64,000 nt of DNA from Streptomyces hygroscopicus (GCF_026168105.1 NZ_LBMW01000025.1:56670-120669), one strand, 5' to 3'. Positions 42,038-51,696 are shown, counted from the stretch's first letter. Notes: generated by a model from the sequence alone, not told the origin. Made by a program: numbers and translations.

Positions 42038-42646
42038 CTACGAACCGTCCCGCAGGCCCTCCGGCCACGCGTCCCGGTACTCCAGGTGGTCGAAGGTGAC
42101 GACGCACCCCTCGCCCACCGGCGACTGCGCCATGAAGCCCACCAGCGCCGCCGAGGTCGGCTCCTCGCCGGCCAGCGTGAACACACGGACGAACGTCCAC
42201 CGCTGCCCGTCCCGCGACGCGTGGAACGCGAACGCCCGGCCCGTTCTGCTGATCCGCAACCAGACCGAACTGCCTTCCATGGTGAAGGAGTTGGCGTCGT
42301 CGGAATGCCCCCGGGTGACCACCGTGCAGACGGTCGGCACATCCGGTGAGTACTCCAGGCACAGCTTGGCCCAGGACCGTTCGCCGACATGGACGTAGAG
42401 CACGCCGGCGTCGAAGGCCGACGCGAAGCCGACCGTGACCCGGGCGATCAGCTGGAAGTCCCCTTCCGGCGCCCCGAGCAGCCGGGGCGCGTCGGAGGCG
42501 GCGTCCAGGGACTCACCGGTGGGCGGCACGAAACGGTCCTGCCGGGCGCCCGCCCAGCCGGTGAGCACCCCGTCCTCGTACGACCAGTTCCCGTCGGGCC
42601 CGTACGTGCGAAGCAGGAAGGGGAGTTCGGGAAGTTTCACGTCCAT
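42038..42646 (-). CDS. DUF1349 domain protein
   Basis: A 202-residue protein of the concanavalin-like DUF1349 family (yeast Regulation-of-enolase-1-like). Marks: DFQLIARVTVGFASAFDAGVLYVH (about 74-97), WAKLCLEYSPDVPTVCTVVTRGHSDDANS (about 104-132) and VGFMAQSPVGEGCVVTFDHLEY near the end. ATG at 42646 was chosen because the upstream extension is not protein-like. Function is unknown; the fold suggests carbohydrate binding. Confidence 0.85.
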   Translation of the reverse strand: MDVKLPELPFLLRTYGPDGNWSYEDGVLTGWAGARQDRFVPPTGESLDAASDAPRLLGAPEGDFQLIARVTVGFASAFDAGVLYVHVGERSWAKLCLEYSPDVPTVCTVVTRGHSDDANSFTMEGSSVWLRISRTGRAFAFHASRDGQRWTFVRVFTLAGEEPTSAALVGFMAQSPVGEGCVVTFDHLEYRDAWPEGLRDGS

Positions 42647-42716
42647 TGGGGGAGTGTCCCAGTTCCTGGGTTCCGGTGAGTGGATACGCCCGACAGCGGC
42701 ACGGAGAACTGAACGG

Positions 42717-44246
42717 TCACCTCTGCGGACGGCCGTTGAACCGCCGCGGCAATCCCAGCGGGTTGCCGTCCCGCAGCTCCGGCGGCAGCAGCGCCTCGGG
42801 GGCGCCCTGGTACACAACGGGCCGCAGCCACCGCTCGATGGCCGTACCGCCGACCGATGTGGACGTGGAGGTCGTCGCCGGGTAGGGGCCGCCGTGGTGC
42901 TGCGCGGGCGCCACCGCGACCCCGGTGGGCCAGCCGTTGACCAGGACCCGCCCGGCCAGCGGGGTCAGCTCCGCAAGGATCTCCGCACCACGGCCCTCAC
43001 CCGCGGCCTCCTCCGCCGACAGGTGCACCGTCGCGGTGAGATTGCCGGGAAGCCGGTCCAGGACTCGCCTGACCTCGTCCTCGTCCTCGTAGTGTGCGAC
43101 GACGGTGATCGGGCCGAAGCACTCCTCCAGAAGGAGGTCGTGCTCACCTTCGGCGGCGAGCCGCCGGGCCGGGACGGTGAGGAAGCCCGCGCTGACGGTG
43201 TGCTCGCCGCCCGCTCCGGCGGTGACCGGGGACTCCACGTCGGGAAGCGCGGCCCGTTCGGCGACCCCGGCGATGAAGTTGTCGCGCATCCGGTGGTCGA
43301 GCAGGACCCCGGCCTCGGTGTCACCGACGGCGTCGGTCAGGGACTTCACCAGGCGGTCGCCGGCCGCACCCGTGGGGGCCAGCACGAGACCCGGCTTGAC
43401 GCAGAACTGGCCGGTCCCCAGGGTCATCGAGCCCGCGAGCCCGGCACCGATCGCCTCGGCGCGCTCGGCGGCGGCGGCCTCGGTGACCACCACCGGGTTG
43501 AGCGAGCCCAGCTCGCCGTGGAAGGGGATCGGCACGGGACGGCCCGCCGCCGCGTCGAAGAGGGCACGGCCGCCGCGTACGGAGCCGGTGAACCCGGCGG
43601 CGGCGACCAGCGGGTGCTTGATCAGCTCGATGCCCGCCTCGAAACCGTGGACGAGCCCGATGACGCCCCTCGGGATGCCGTGCCGCCCGGCGGACCGGCG
43701 CAAGGTCGCCGCGACCAGTTCGGAGAGCGCCGGGTGGTCCGGGTGGGCCTTGACGACGACGGGGCAGCCCGCGGCGAGCGCGCTCGCGGTGTCACCGCCG
43801 GCCACCGAGAAGGCGAACGGGAAGTTGGAGGCCGAGTAGACGGCGACGACGCCCAGCGGGACCTTGTAGCGGCGCAGGTCGGGGATCGGCGGGGTCGCCG
43901 TGTCGTCCGGGTGGTTGATCACGATGTCGAGGAAGGCGCCCTCGTCGACGATGTCCGCGAAGGCGCGCAGCTGGTAGCAGGTCCGGGCGAGCTCGCCCGT
44001 CAGCCGGACCGGTCCGAGCGCGGTCTCCGCGTCCGCCGCCTCGACGAGCCGGTCCCCGGCGGCCTCCAAACCGTCCGCGGCGGAGCGCAGGAAGGCCGAG
44101 CGGACCGCACGGTCGGCGAGGGCTCCGCACGCGGCGCGGGCCGCGCGGACGGCGGTGTCCACCTCCTGGGCCGTGGCCTCCACCGCAACCTGTTCACGCT
44201 GCTTCCCGGTACGGGGGTCGACGCTCCAGACTGGTGCTGCTGCCAC
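42717..44246 (-). CDS. NADP-dependent aldehyde dehydrogenase, alpha-ketoglutaric semialdehyde dehydrogenase type
   Basis: A 509-residue aldehyde dehydrogenase. Marks: YSASNFPFAFSVAGGDTASALAAGCPVVVKAHPDHP (about 137-172), AAGFTGSVRGGRALFDAAA (about 213-231), GELGSLNPVVV with the general-base Glu, and the catalytic Cys in LGTGQFCVKPGL (about 283-294). Length and the HGELGSLNP form fit enzymes that oxidise 2,5-dioxopentanoate to 2-oxoglutarate. GTG start with GGAGGGG 7 bases upstream. It is divergent from an IclR gene, which probably controls it. It could complete the sugar-acid pathway whose dehydratase lies 12 kb to the right. Confidence 0.88.
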   Translation of the reverse strand: MAAAPVWSVDPRTGKQREQVAVEATAQEVDTAVRAARAACGALADRAVRSAFLRSAADGLEAAGDRLVEAADAETALGPVRLTGELARTCYQLRAFADIVDEGAFLDIVINHPDDTATPPIPDLRRYKVPLGVVAVYSASNFPFAFSVAGGDTASALAAGCPVVVKAHPDHPALSELVAATLRRSAGRHGIPRGVIGLVHGFEAGIELIKHPLVAAAGFTGSVRGGRALFDAAAGRPVPIPFHGELGSLNPVVVTEAAAAERAEAIGAGLAGSMTLGTGQFCVKPGLVLAPTGAAGDRLVKSLTDAVGDTEAGVLLDHRMRDNFIAGVAERAALPDVESPVTAGAGGEHTVSAGFLTVPARRLAAEGEHDLLLEECFGPITVVAHYEDEDEVRRVLDRLPGNLTATVHLSAEEAAGEGRGAEILAELTPLAGRVLVNGWPTGVAVAPAQHHGGPYPATTSTSTSVGGTAIERWLRPVVYQGAPEALLPPELRDGNPLGLPRRFNGRPQR

Positions 44247-44299
44247 CGCGGGTCCCCTCCAGATGTCATGCCGCAGTACGTACGCCGTCCGCCAGGCTC

Positions 44300-44315
44300 G
44301 TTCGATATACTGAAC
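44300..44315. promoter_or_regulatory. Candidate IclR operator
   Basis: GTTCGATATACTGAAC is a near-perfect 16 bp palindrome in the 140 bp divergent region between the aldehyde dehydrogenase and IclR genes. AT-rich palindromes with GTTC/GAAC ends are typical IclR-family sites. Confidence 0.6.
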
Positions 44316-44386
44316 GCTGTCTCTGATGATGAATACTGCTCGGAGGCTCGGAGAGTAATTCCCGTCGAACGAAGGGGTCAAGGGCG

Positions 44387-45157
44387 ATGTCGGAAGGCGA
44401 GACAGGCGGGGCGCAGGTCAAGTCCGCGGTGCGGACTGTCGAGTTGCTCGAGTACTTCGCCGGCCGCCCCGGTATGCACTCGCTGGCCGCCGTGCAGGAG
44501 GCGGTGGGCTACCCCAAGTCCAGCCTGTACATGCTGCTGCGCACGCTTGTGGAGCTGGGCTGGGTGGAGACCGACGCGACGGGCACGCGGTACGGCATCG
44601 GGGTGCGGGCGCTGCTGGTCGGCACGTCGTACATCGACGGCGACGAGGTGGTGGCGGCGGCCCGCCCGACGCTCGACCGGCTGTCGGACGACACGACGGA
44701 GACTATCCACCTGGCGCGGCTCGACGGTACGAACGTGGTGTACCTCGCGACCCGCCAGTCGCAGCACTATCTGCGCCCGTTCACCCGGGTCGGCCGTCGG
44801 CTGCCCGCACACTCGACGTCACTGGGCAAGGCACTGCTGAGTACGTACACCGACGAGCAGGTCCGCAAGATGCTGCCCGAGACGCTGCCCGCGCTGACCG
44901 AACACACCATCACCGACCGGGAGAAGCTCATCGCGGAGCTGCACCAGGTCCGTGAGCAGGGCTTCGCCGTCGACCGTGAGGAGAACACGCTGGGCCTGCG
45001 CTGCTTCGGCGTCGCCATCCCCTACCGGACACCCGCCCGGGACGCGATCAGCTGCTCGGTCCCGGTCGCCCGGCTGACCCCCGCGCACGAACAGATGATC
45101 AAGGATGCGCTGTTCGACGCCCGTGACCGTCTCACCCTGGCCACCCGGAGGCTCTGA
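44387..45157 (+). CDS. IclR family transcriptional regulator
   Basis: A 256-residue regulator. The N-terminal winged HTH spans about 12-75 (SAVRTVELLEYFAG, LAAVQEAVGYPKSSLYMLLRTLVELGWVE). The C-terminal effector domain includes ETIHLARLDGTNVVYLATRQS, GRRLPAHSTSLGKALLS (about 137-153), and GFAVDREENTLGLRCFGVAIPY (about 192-213). It probably represses or activates the divergent aldehyde dehydrogenase gene through the palindrome at 44300. Effector could be a sugar acid. Confidence 0.92.
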   Translation: MSEGETGGAQVKSAVRTVELLEYFAGRPGMHSLAAVQEAVGYPKSSLYMLLRTLVELGWVETDATGTRYGIGVRALLVGTSYIDGDEVVAAARPTLDRLSDDTTETIHLARLDGTNVVYLATRQSQHYLRPFTRVGRRLPAHSTSLGKALLSTYTDEQVRKMLPETLPALTEHTITDREKLIAELHQVREQGFAVDREENTLGLRCFGVAIPYRTPARDAISCSVPVARLTPAHEQMIKDALFDARDRLTLATRRL

Positions 45158-45160
45158 GGC

Positions 45161-45631
45161 ATGGAGGTTGCGCTCCGCGAGGTCCACGACAGCGACCTGC
45201 CGGTCTTCTACCGGCTGATGAACGATCCGGAGGCCCTCCGGATGGCAGCGTTCACCCCGCCGGACCCGGCCGACCACGACGTCTTCGCCGCCCACTGGCA
45301 GCGGATCCGCGCCTCGTCCGCCGTGGTGCGCACGATCCTGGCCGACGGGGACGTGGTGGGCAGCACCGCGGTGTACGGCGAGCCGGGCGAGCGCGAGGTG
45401 ACCTACTGGGTCGACCGCGCCCGCTGGGGACGCGGCATCGCCACGGCCGCCCTACGCGCCCTGCTGGGCGTGGTACCCGAACGCCCGCTGTACGCGCGGG
45501 CCGCGGCCGACAACGAGGGGTCGCTGCGCGTGCTCCGCAAGTGCGGGTTCCGGCCGACCACGCGGACCAGGGGGTACGCGAACGCACGGGGCCATGAGAT
45601 CGACGAGGTCGTGCTGACGGTGGAGGGATGA
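45161..45631 (+). CDS. GNAT family N-acetyltransferase
   Basis: A 156-residue acetyltransferase of the RimJ/RimL-like group. Marks: LREVHDSDLPVFYRLMNDPEAL at the N-terminus, RWGRGIATAALRALLGVVPERPLYARAAADNEGSLRVLRKCGF (about 88-130), the acetyl-CoA loop and final strand. It begins 3 bp after the IclR stop (the TGA and ATG are separated by GGC), so the two genes are likely cotranscribed. Substrate unknown. Confidence 0.88.
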   Translation: MEVALREVHDSDLPVFYRLMNDPEALRMAAFTPPDPADHDVFAAHWQRIRASSAVVRTILADGDVVGSTAVYGEPGEREVTYWVDRARWGRGIATAALRALLGVVPERPLYARAAADNEGSLRVLRKCGFRPTTRTRGYANARGHEIDEVVLTVEG

Positions 45632-45752
45632 AGGCGGCGGTGTCCGGCGCCGCCCGATACGCCCCGGCACCCTTCCGTCTCCCCCGCCCGGCGGAGGCGG
45701 ATCGTCGTCGTGCAGGAGGCGCCCGAAGGCGCACGCCCGGGAACCTGGGCGT

Positions 45753-46763
45753 ATGACGCACTTACTCCTCCCCGATCCCGTGACCCGCCCCCGCTTCCCC
45801 GGCAGCCCGAGCCGGCCCCGTCGGCTCCTGCGCTCCGTCGCCGTCGTCGCGTGCCTGCCGTATCTCTGCCTCAAGGTCGCCTGGATCGCCGGGAGTCATC
45901 TCGGGATACCGCAGGGGAGCCCGCTGCTGACGCATCGGACGACCATGGCCGTCGCCAACGGCATCACCGTGCTGATGGACGGCACGGTCATCGTGCTGTC
46001 CCTCCTGCTCACCCGGCCCTGGGGCCTGCGCGTGCCGGCCTGGACGCTCGCGGTGCCGATGTGGCCGGCCACCGGGCTGCTTGCACCGATCATGACCGGG
46101 TTCCCGCTTCAGCTGGTGGTGAGGGCGTTCGACGACAACCCCGGCGGCGGAGGGAAACCGTTCCTCGACGCGTGGGTGTTCGGGGTCGTGTACAGCGGGT
46201 TCATCGTGCAGGGACTGGCGCTGGGCACACTGTTCGGGCTGTACGCGCGGGACCGGTGGGGCCGTCTGTGGCGTGGCTGGGTGTGCGAACTGCCGGCCTC
46301 CGTCACCGGGGCGACGCAGCGCGCCACGGCCGTCGCCGCGGCGGTCCTCGCGCTGTGGCCGGCGACCCTGCGGCTGCTGTGGTCCTGCGGGGCCACCACC
46401 GGACTGAGCCGGGGACGTATCGCTGACCGGGGCGCCGACTCCTCCCTCATGGAGGTCCTCCACCTCGGATTCCTGATCGCCTGCGTCACCGGCGCCTGGC
46501 TGCTCGCTTTTCGGCGCGGCCGGGCGCTGCGCGTCGCGGTGCCGCTGGCCCTGGCGTGGGTGGGCTCGGGTGCCGCGGCGTGCTGGGGCGCCTGGATGCT
46601 GCTGGCGTCGCTCCCCGGCGTGGAGGACACCGCCAGCCGACCCACGCCGATGATGAGCCTCACCTACGCTGTCCAGATGATCGTCGGCATTCTCGTGGCC
46701 GCCCTCGGCGCCCACTTCCTCGCGGAGCGGTCCGCCGCGGTCGGCAGGCACCCGTCGCCGTGA
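45753..46763 (+). CDS. Multi-pass membrane protein in operon with a two-component system
   Basis: A 336-residue protein with about seven to eight hydrophobic segments (about 27-46, 62-82, 92-112, 140-160, 190-210, 240-262, 270-295, 308-326). No family recognised. Conserved-looking residues include TRPWGLRVPAWTLAVPMWPATGLLAP. Its stop overlaps the start of the kinase gene (GTGA), so it may work with the kinase as a sensor or as the target. Confidence 0.8.
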   Translation: MTHLLLPDPVTRPRFPGSPSRPRRLLRSVAVVACLPYLCLKVAWIAGSHLGIPQGSPLLTHRTTMAVANGITVLMDGTVIVLSLLLTRPWGLRVPAWTLAVPMWPATGLLAPIMTGFPLQLVVRAFDDNPGGGGKPFLDAWVFGVVYSGFIVQGLALGTLFGLYARDRWGRLWRGWVCELPASVTGATQRATAVAAAVLALWPATLRLLWSCGATTGLSRGRIADRGADSSLMEVLHLGFLIACVTGAWLLAFRRGRALRVAVPLALAWVGSGAAACWGAWMLLASLPGVEDTASRPTPMMSLTYAVQMIVGILVAALGAHFLAERSAAVGRHPSP

Positions 46764-48001
46764 GGAAGTGGGGCCGTCTCCTGTTCGGTCGGCGGGCGCG
46801 CCGTCGCTGGATCCATCTGATCCTGGGCGGCGCGCTCGCGATGCCGTACGTCCTCGTCGGCTCGGTCGTCGTAGGACCGGTCGGGGGCGCGGGCAACGTA
46901 TTCGGCTCGTTCCCACTGCAACTCGTCTCCTTCGCCGTCGGGTTGCCGCTCGCCGCCCTCACCTCGCTGTTTCCGCTGACCCGGCCCCTGGAGGCGAGCG
47001 CCGCGCGCGCCCTGTGCGGCATCGATGCGGAACGGCTCGCCGACGGTCCAGCGCGGACCCGGGCCGCGAGGGCACGGACGGCGGCCTGGTTCACCCTGCA
47101 CCTCGGCCTCGGCGGGATCGTGTCGGGTATGTCGCTCGCGGTGCCGCCGTTCGCGGCGGTGCTGATGGCGCTGCCGGTCTTCGCGGGGCTGCGCGACAGC
47201 CGGGTCGGGCTGCCCGAAGTCCTCGACCACTCCTGGGCGTTGGCGCTTTCGCCGATCGGCGGAGGCGCGATGCTCGTCGCGCTCGCGGCCTGCGCGGCCG
47301 GCGCGAGCGCGCTCCTGGCGCACTGGGCGCCCACGCTGCTCGGGCCCACCCCCGAGGACCGGCTCGCCGTCGCGGAGGCACGCGCCGCCGACCTCGCGGT
47401 ACGCAACCGGCTCGCCCGCGAACTGCACGACTCCGTGGGCCACGCGCTGAGCGCCGTCACTCTCCAGGCGAGCGCGGCCCGCCGCGTCCTCGACACGGAC
47501 CGGGAGTTCGTGCGCGAGGCGCTCGCCGCGATCGAGGACACCACCCGGCGCACGGTGGGCGAACTCGACGCCGTGCTCGGCGTGCTACGCGACGGCGACG
47601 CCCCCGGTACGGCACCCGCACCCACCCTCGCGGCCGACCTCGACGGCCTCCTGCGCCGGACCCGGGCGAGCGGGTTGCGCATCGGCGCCACCCTCGGTAC
47701 CGATCCCGCGTCCCTGCCGCCCCTCGTCTCCCGCGAGGCCTACCGAATCGTGCAGGAGGGACTCACCAATGCGCTCAAGCACGCGGGCGGGCAGGGCACC
47801 GTCGCCCTGCGGACCGAGGCCGTCGACGGACATCTGGAAATCACGGTGGAAAACCCGCTGGGCGATCCCTCCGCCTCCCGCCCCGGCGGCGGCCACGGCC
47901 TGCGGGGCATCGTGGACCGGGCCCGGCTGCTTGGCGGGGCGGCCGAGGCGGGTCCGGCCGGGGGAACCTGGCGACTGCGCGTACGACTGCCGTTGAAGTG
48001 A
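46760..48001 (+). CDS. Sensor histidine kinase (HisKA_3/NarL-associated type)
   Basis: A 413-residue kinase. The N-terminal part has four or five membrane helices (about 20-205). The dimerisation/phospho-acceptor region is RLARELHDSVGHALSAVTLQASAARRVL (His about 227). The ATPase region includes YRIVQEGLTNALKHAGG (N-box) and GGGHGLRGIVDRARLLGG (G-box). GTG at 46760 overlaps the membrane protein stop. It should phosphorylate the regulator encoded 10 bp downstream. Confidence 0.92.
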   Translation: MRKWGRLLFGRRARRRWIHLILGGALAMPYVLVGSVVVGPVGGAGNVFGSFPLQLVSFAVGLPLAALTSLFPLTRPLEASAARALCGIDAERLADGPARTRAARARTAAWFTLHLGLGGIVSGMSLAVPPFAAVLMALPVFAGLRDSRVGLPEVLDHSWALALSPIGGGAMLVALAACAAGASALLAHWAPTLLGPTPEDRLAVAEARAADLAVRNRLARELHDSVGHALSAVTLQASAARRVLDTDREFVREALAAIEDTTRRTVGELDAVLGVLRDGDAPGTAPAPTLAADLDGLLRRTRASGLRIGATLGTDPASLPPLVSREAYRIVQEGLTNALKHAGGQGTVALRTEAVDGHLEITVENPLGDPSASRPGGGHGLRGIVDRARLLGGAAEAGPAGGTWRLRVRLPLK

Positions 48002-48011
48002 AGGGACCCTT

Positions 48012-48683
48012 ATGACCCACGCCCGGATCCGTGTCGTCCTCGCCGACGACGAACGCATGGTCCGCACCGCCCTGCGCGCCATCCTCTCCGCCGAGCCGGA
48101 CCTGGAGGTCGTCGGCGAGGCCGCGACCGGCGCGGAGGCCGTGTCCGTCGTCCGTCAGGCGCGGCCCGACGTCGTCCTCATGGACGTCCGCATGCCGGAG
48201 ACCGACGGTATCCGGGCCACCGAGCAGATCCTCGCCACACTCGACGGCCCGCCCCGCATTGTCGTCGTCACGACCTTCGAGAACGACTCCTACGTGTACG
48301 ACGCGCTCCGCGCCGGGGCCGCCGGGTTCCTGCTCAAGCGGGCCGAGGCGGACACGCTCGTCCAGGCGGTACGGCTTGTCGCGCGAACGGACAGCCTGCT
48401 CTTCCCGTCGGCCGTGCGGGCGCTGGCCGCCGAGCACGCGCGCGCCCATGCGGCCCCTCCGGCCTGGGTGGCAAAGCTCACAGGCCGGGAGAGCGATGTG
48501 CTGCGGCACATGGCCGGCGGCCTCACGAACGCGGAGATCGCCCGGCGCATGGAGGTCGGCTCCGCCACCGTTAAGTCCCACGTGGCGGCGGTCCTGGCGA
48601 AGACCGGCGCACGGGACCGTACCCAGGCGGTGATCGCCGCGTACGAGGCGGGCTTCCTGAGGACGGCCCACCCGGGTTCATGA
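48012..48683 (+). CDS. NarL/LuxR-type response regulator
   Basis: A 223-residue regulator. The receiver has RVVLADDERMV at the N-terminus, the phospho-acceptor in PDVVLMDVRMPETDG (Asp about 58), a Thr in VVVTTFEN, and Lys in FLLKRAEAD. The C-terminal LuxR HTH reads LTGRESDVLRHMAGGLTNAEIARRMEVGSATVKSHVAAVLAKTG (about 157-200). Partner of the kinase upstream. Target genes are not evident. Confidence 0.93.
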   Translation: MTHARIRVVLADDERMVRTALRAILSAEPDLEVVGEAATGAEAVSVVRQARPDVVLMDVRMPETDGIRATEQILATLDGPPRIVVVTTFENDSYVYDALRAGAAGFLLKRAEADTLVQAVRLVARTDSLLFPSAVRALAAEHARAHAAPPAWVAKLTGRESDVLRHMAGGLTNAEIARRMEVGSATVKSHVAAVLAKTGARDRTQAVIAAYEAGFLRTAHPGS

Positions 48684-48749
48684 ACGTCCGATGAGAAACC
48701 GGGGCGGATGGGAACGATTCGCTCCTCCTCGTTCGTCCTCCTGAGCGGG

Positions 48750-50201
48750 ATGAACAAGACGATCAGGCGGGCTTCCGTCTTCACACTGCTGCTCGTGTTC
48801 GCTCTGCTGGTCAGGGCGACGTGGGTGCAGTTCTACGACGGCAAGGCCCTCGCGGACGACAACAACAACCGACGCAAGGCGATCGAGGCGTACGCCCAGC
48901 CACTGGGGAACATCATCGTGTCCGGCAGCGCGATCACCGGTTCCGCCAAGACGACGGGCGGTGACCTGAAGTACAAGCGCACGTACAAGGACGGCAAGCT
49001 GTACGCGGCCGTCACGGGCTACAGCTCACAGGTCTACGGAGCGACCCAGCTGGAGGGCCTCTACCAGAGCCTCCTCGACGGCACCGACAGCCGGCTCAAG
49101 AACCCCCTCGGCGCCATCACCGGCCGGCGCGCCGAGCCCGGTGACGTGGTCACGACGATCGACCCGGGCGTACAGAAGGCGGCGTACGACGCGCTCGGCG
49201 GGAACAAGGGCGCGGCCGTCGCGATCGACCCGGCCACGGGCAGGATCCTCGCGGTCGTCTCCACCCCCTCGTACGACCCGGCGACGCTCAGCGCCGGGGA
49301 CAGCACGGCCTGGCAGCAGCTGAGCCAGGACCCCGCGAAGCCGATGACGAACCGCGCACTGCGCCAGCCGCTGCCGCCGGGTTCGACGTTCAAGCTGGTC
49401 GTGGCGGCGGCCGCGCTGGAGAACGGGCTGTACTCGTCGGTGGACGAGCACACGGCCAGTCCCGACCCGTACACGCTGCCGGGCACCACCCGGACGCTGT
49501 CGAACGAGAACCCGGACGCCCCCTGCGCGAACGCCACGATCAGCACCGCACTGCAGTACTCCTGCAACAACGTCTTCGCGAAGATGGCCGTCGACCTCGG
49601 CCAGGCGAAGGTGAAGGCAATGGCCGAGAAGTTCGGCTTCAACGACCAGTCGCAGGACGTGCCCGTGCGGGCGTACCCGAGCGTGTACCCGTCGGGGCTG
49701 GACCGGGCGCAGACGGCACTGACCGGCATCGGCCAGTTCGACGTCACCGCCACCCCGCTGCAGATGGCGATGGTGTCGGCGGCCATAGCCAACGGTGGCA
49801 AGCTGGTCTCGCCGCACATGGTGTCGCAGATCAGCGACGGCAACGGCAATGTGCTGGAGAACGACGACGACAAGGCCGGCTCACGGCAGATCGTCAGCTC
49901 CTCGACCGCGGCGCAGCTCCAGTCGGCGATGCAGGCGGTCGTGCAGCAGGGCACGGGTACGAACGCGCAGATCCCGGGCGTCACCGTGGGCGGCAAGACG
50001 GGCACGGCCCAGCACGGCGAGAACAACAGCAAGACGCCGTACGCGTGGTTCACGTCGTACGCCAAGTCCCCCGGCAACGGCAAGGAGGTCGCTGTCGCTG
50101 TGATGGTCGAGCAGTCGGACGCGGCGCGTTCCGAGGTGAGCGGGAACGGGCTGGCCGCGCCGGTGGCCAAGGCGATGATGCAGGCAGCGCTCAAGAACTA
50201 G
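48750..50201 (+). CDS. Class B penicillin-binding protein (PbpA-like transpeptidase)
   Basis: A 483-residue single-pass membrane protein. The N-terminal helix is ASVFTLLLVFALLVRATWVQFYD (about 8-30). A dimerisation region follows and then the transpeptidase domain: SxxK as PPGSTFKLVVAAA (Ser about 211), SxN as YSCNNVF, and KTG as VGGKTGTAQHGE. It cross-links peptidoglycan outside the membrane. Proteins of this short type in actinobacteria are called PbpA and often sit beside RodA/FtsW-like genes, but no such gene is here. ATG at 48750 was preferred; ATG at 48708 would add 14 residues. Confidence 0.92.
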   Translation: MNKTIRRASVFTLLLVFALLVRATWVQFYDGKALADDNNNRRKAIEAYAQPLGNIIVSGSAITGSAKTTGGDLKYKRTYKDGKLYAAVTGYSSQVYGATQLEGLYQSLLDGTDSRLKNPLGAITGRRAEPGDVVTTIDPGVQKAAYDALGGNKGAAVAIDPATGRILAVVSTPSYDPATLSAGDSTAWQQLSQDPAKPMTNRALRQPLPPGSTFKLVVAAAALENGLYSSVDEHTASPDPYTLPGTTRTLSNENPDAPCANATISTALQYSCNNVFAKMAVDLGQAKVKAMAEKFGFNDQSQDVPVRAYPSVYPSGLDRAQTALTGIGQFDVTATPLQMAMVSAAIANGGKLVSPHMVSQISDGNGNVLENDDDKAGSRQIVSSSTAAQLQSAMQAVVQQGTGTNAQIPGVTVGGKTGTAQHGENNSKTPYAWFTSYAKSPGNGKEVAVAVMVEQSDAARSEVSGNGLAAPVAKAMMQAALKN

Positions 50202-50209
50202 GCGCCCCC

Positions 50210-50238
50210 CGGGGGCAACCCCATCAGGGCTGCCCCCG
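50210..50238. terminator. Shared terminator between convergent pbp and purine permease genes
   Basis: CGGGGGCA and TGCCCCCG arms with a 13-base interior that can add CCC/GGG pairs. It lies in the 43 bp gap between the two stops. Confidence 0.65.
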
Positions 50239-50244
50239 GCCGCC

Positions 50245-51696
50245 TCACTTCACGCCGAGGAGCTGCTCCACCGGGTCGATCGCGAAGTACACCAGGAACA
50301 GCGCCGACACGCCCCACAGCAGCCAGTGCACCTCCCTGGCCTTGCCGAGGACCGCCTTGATGACGACGTACGACAGGAAACCGGCGCCGATGCCGTCGGT
50401 GATCGAGTACGTGAACGGCATCGCGGCGATGGTGAGGAACGCCGGGATGGCGATCTCGTACCGGTCCCAGTCGATGTGCTTGACGTGGGTCATCATCAGG
50501 AACCCGACCGCGATCAGGGCCGGTGCGGCGGCCTGGAGCGGGACGATGGTCAGCAGCGGGGCGAGGAAGAGCGCGAGACCGAAGAGGCCGCCGGTGACCA
50601 GGTTGGCGAAGCCGGTGCGCGCGCCCTCGCCCACGCCGGCCGCGGACTCGATGTAGGCGGTGTTGGACGAGCCGGAGGCGACACCACCGGCCACCGCGGC
50701 GGCACCGTCGATGAACAGAACGCGGCCGATGCCCGGCACCTTGCCGTTCTCGTCGAGCAGCCCGGCTTCCGCGCTGATGCCCACGATGGTGCCCATGGCG
50801 TCGAAGAAGTCCGACAGGATCAGGGTGAAGACCAGCAGGATCACGGTGAGCGCCCCGGTCTTCCCGAAGGCGCCGAACAGGCTGAAGTGCCCGACGAGCC
50901 CGAAGTCGGGGGTGGCCACGATCTTGTCGGGCACCTTCGGGGTGGTCAGGCCCCAGCTCTTGATGTCGGCGACGGCGTTGATGACGATCGCGACGACGGT
51001 CATGGTCACGATGCTGATCAGGATCGCGCCCTTCACCCTGCGGGCGAGCAGCGCGATGGTCAGAAGCACGCCGAGACAGAACACCAGCACGGGCCAGCCG
51101 GTCAGCCGGCCGACGGCCCCCAACTGCACCGGCACGGTGGTGTTCGCCGCGTCCGGGATACGGCTGACGAACCCTGCGTCGACGAAGCCGATGAAGGCGA
51201 TGAAGAGGCCGATGCCGACGCCGATGGCCTGCTTGAGCTGCTGCGGGATGGCGTTCATGATCGCTTCCCGTAGTCCGGTGAGGACCAGGATGCAGATCAG
51301 GATGCCCTCGATGACCACGAGGCCCATGGCGTCGGCCCAGCTCATCAGTGGGGCGAGCTGGAAGGCGACGACTGCGTTGAGGCCGAGGCCCGCGGCGATG
51401 GCGAGCGGCAGGTTGCCGCCGACCCCCATGACGACCGTCATCACACAGGCCACCAGGGCGGTGGCGGTGACCAGTTGGCCCGCATCGAGCTGGTGGCCGA
51501 ACTTGTCCTTGGCGCTGCCCAGGATGATCGGATTCAGGACAAGGATATAGGCCATGGTGAAGAACGTGGCAAAGCCGCCACGTATCTCCCGGCCGAAGGT
51601 GGAGCCCCGTTCGGAGATCCGGAAGAACCGGTCGACCCCGTTCACCTCCGGGGGAGCGGCACTTGACCGGTCGGTCGCCTTCTGTGTGTCGGACAT
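50245..51696 (-). CDS. NCS2 family purine permease (AzgA-like guanine/hypoxanthine)
   Basis: A 483-residue membrane protein with 12-14 hydrophobic segments. AzgA-type marks: FRISERGSTFGREIRGGFATFFTMAYILVLNP (about 24-55), ATALVACVMTVVMGVGGNLPLAIAAGLGLNAVVAF (about 80-114), DFFDAMGTIVGISAEAGLLDENG (about 290-312) and GSSNTAYIESAAGVGEGARTG (about 338-358). It imports hypoxanthine, guanine or adenine by proton symport. ATG at 51696 has GAGGAG 7 bases upstream. Confidence 0.92.
   Translation of the reverse strand: MSDTQKATDRSSAAPPEVNGVDRFFRISERGSTFGREIRGGFATFFTMAYILVLNPIILGSAKDKFGHQLDAGQLVTATALVACVMTVVMGVGGNLPLAIAAGLGLNAVVAFQLAPLMSWADAMGLVVIEGILICILVLTGLREAIMNAIPQQLKQAIGVGIGLFIAFIGFVDAGFVSRIPDAANTTVPVQLGAVGRLTGWPVLVFCLGVLLTIALLARRVKGAILISIVTMTVVAIVINAVADIKSWGLTTPKVPDKIVATPDFGLVGHFSLFGAFGKTGALTVILLVFTLILSDFFDAMGTIVGISAEAGLLDENGKVPGIGRVLFIDGAAAVAGGVASGSSNTAYIESAAGVGEGARTGFANLVTGGLFGLALFLAPLLTIVPLQAAAPALIAVGFLMMTHVKHIDWDRYEIAIPAFLTIAAMPFTYSITDGIGAGFLSYVVIKAVLGKAREVHWLLWGVSALFLVYFAIDPVEQLLGVK

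Noticed and set aside
42435..44840. 801-codon open frame across the aldehyde dehydrogenase
   Set aside because: Antisense to a clear aldehyde dehydrogenase and out of frame with the IclR gene at its end.
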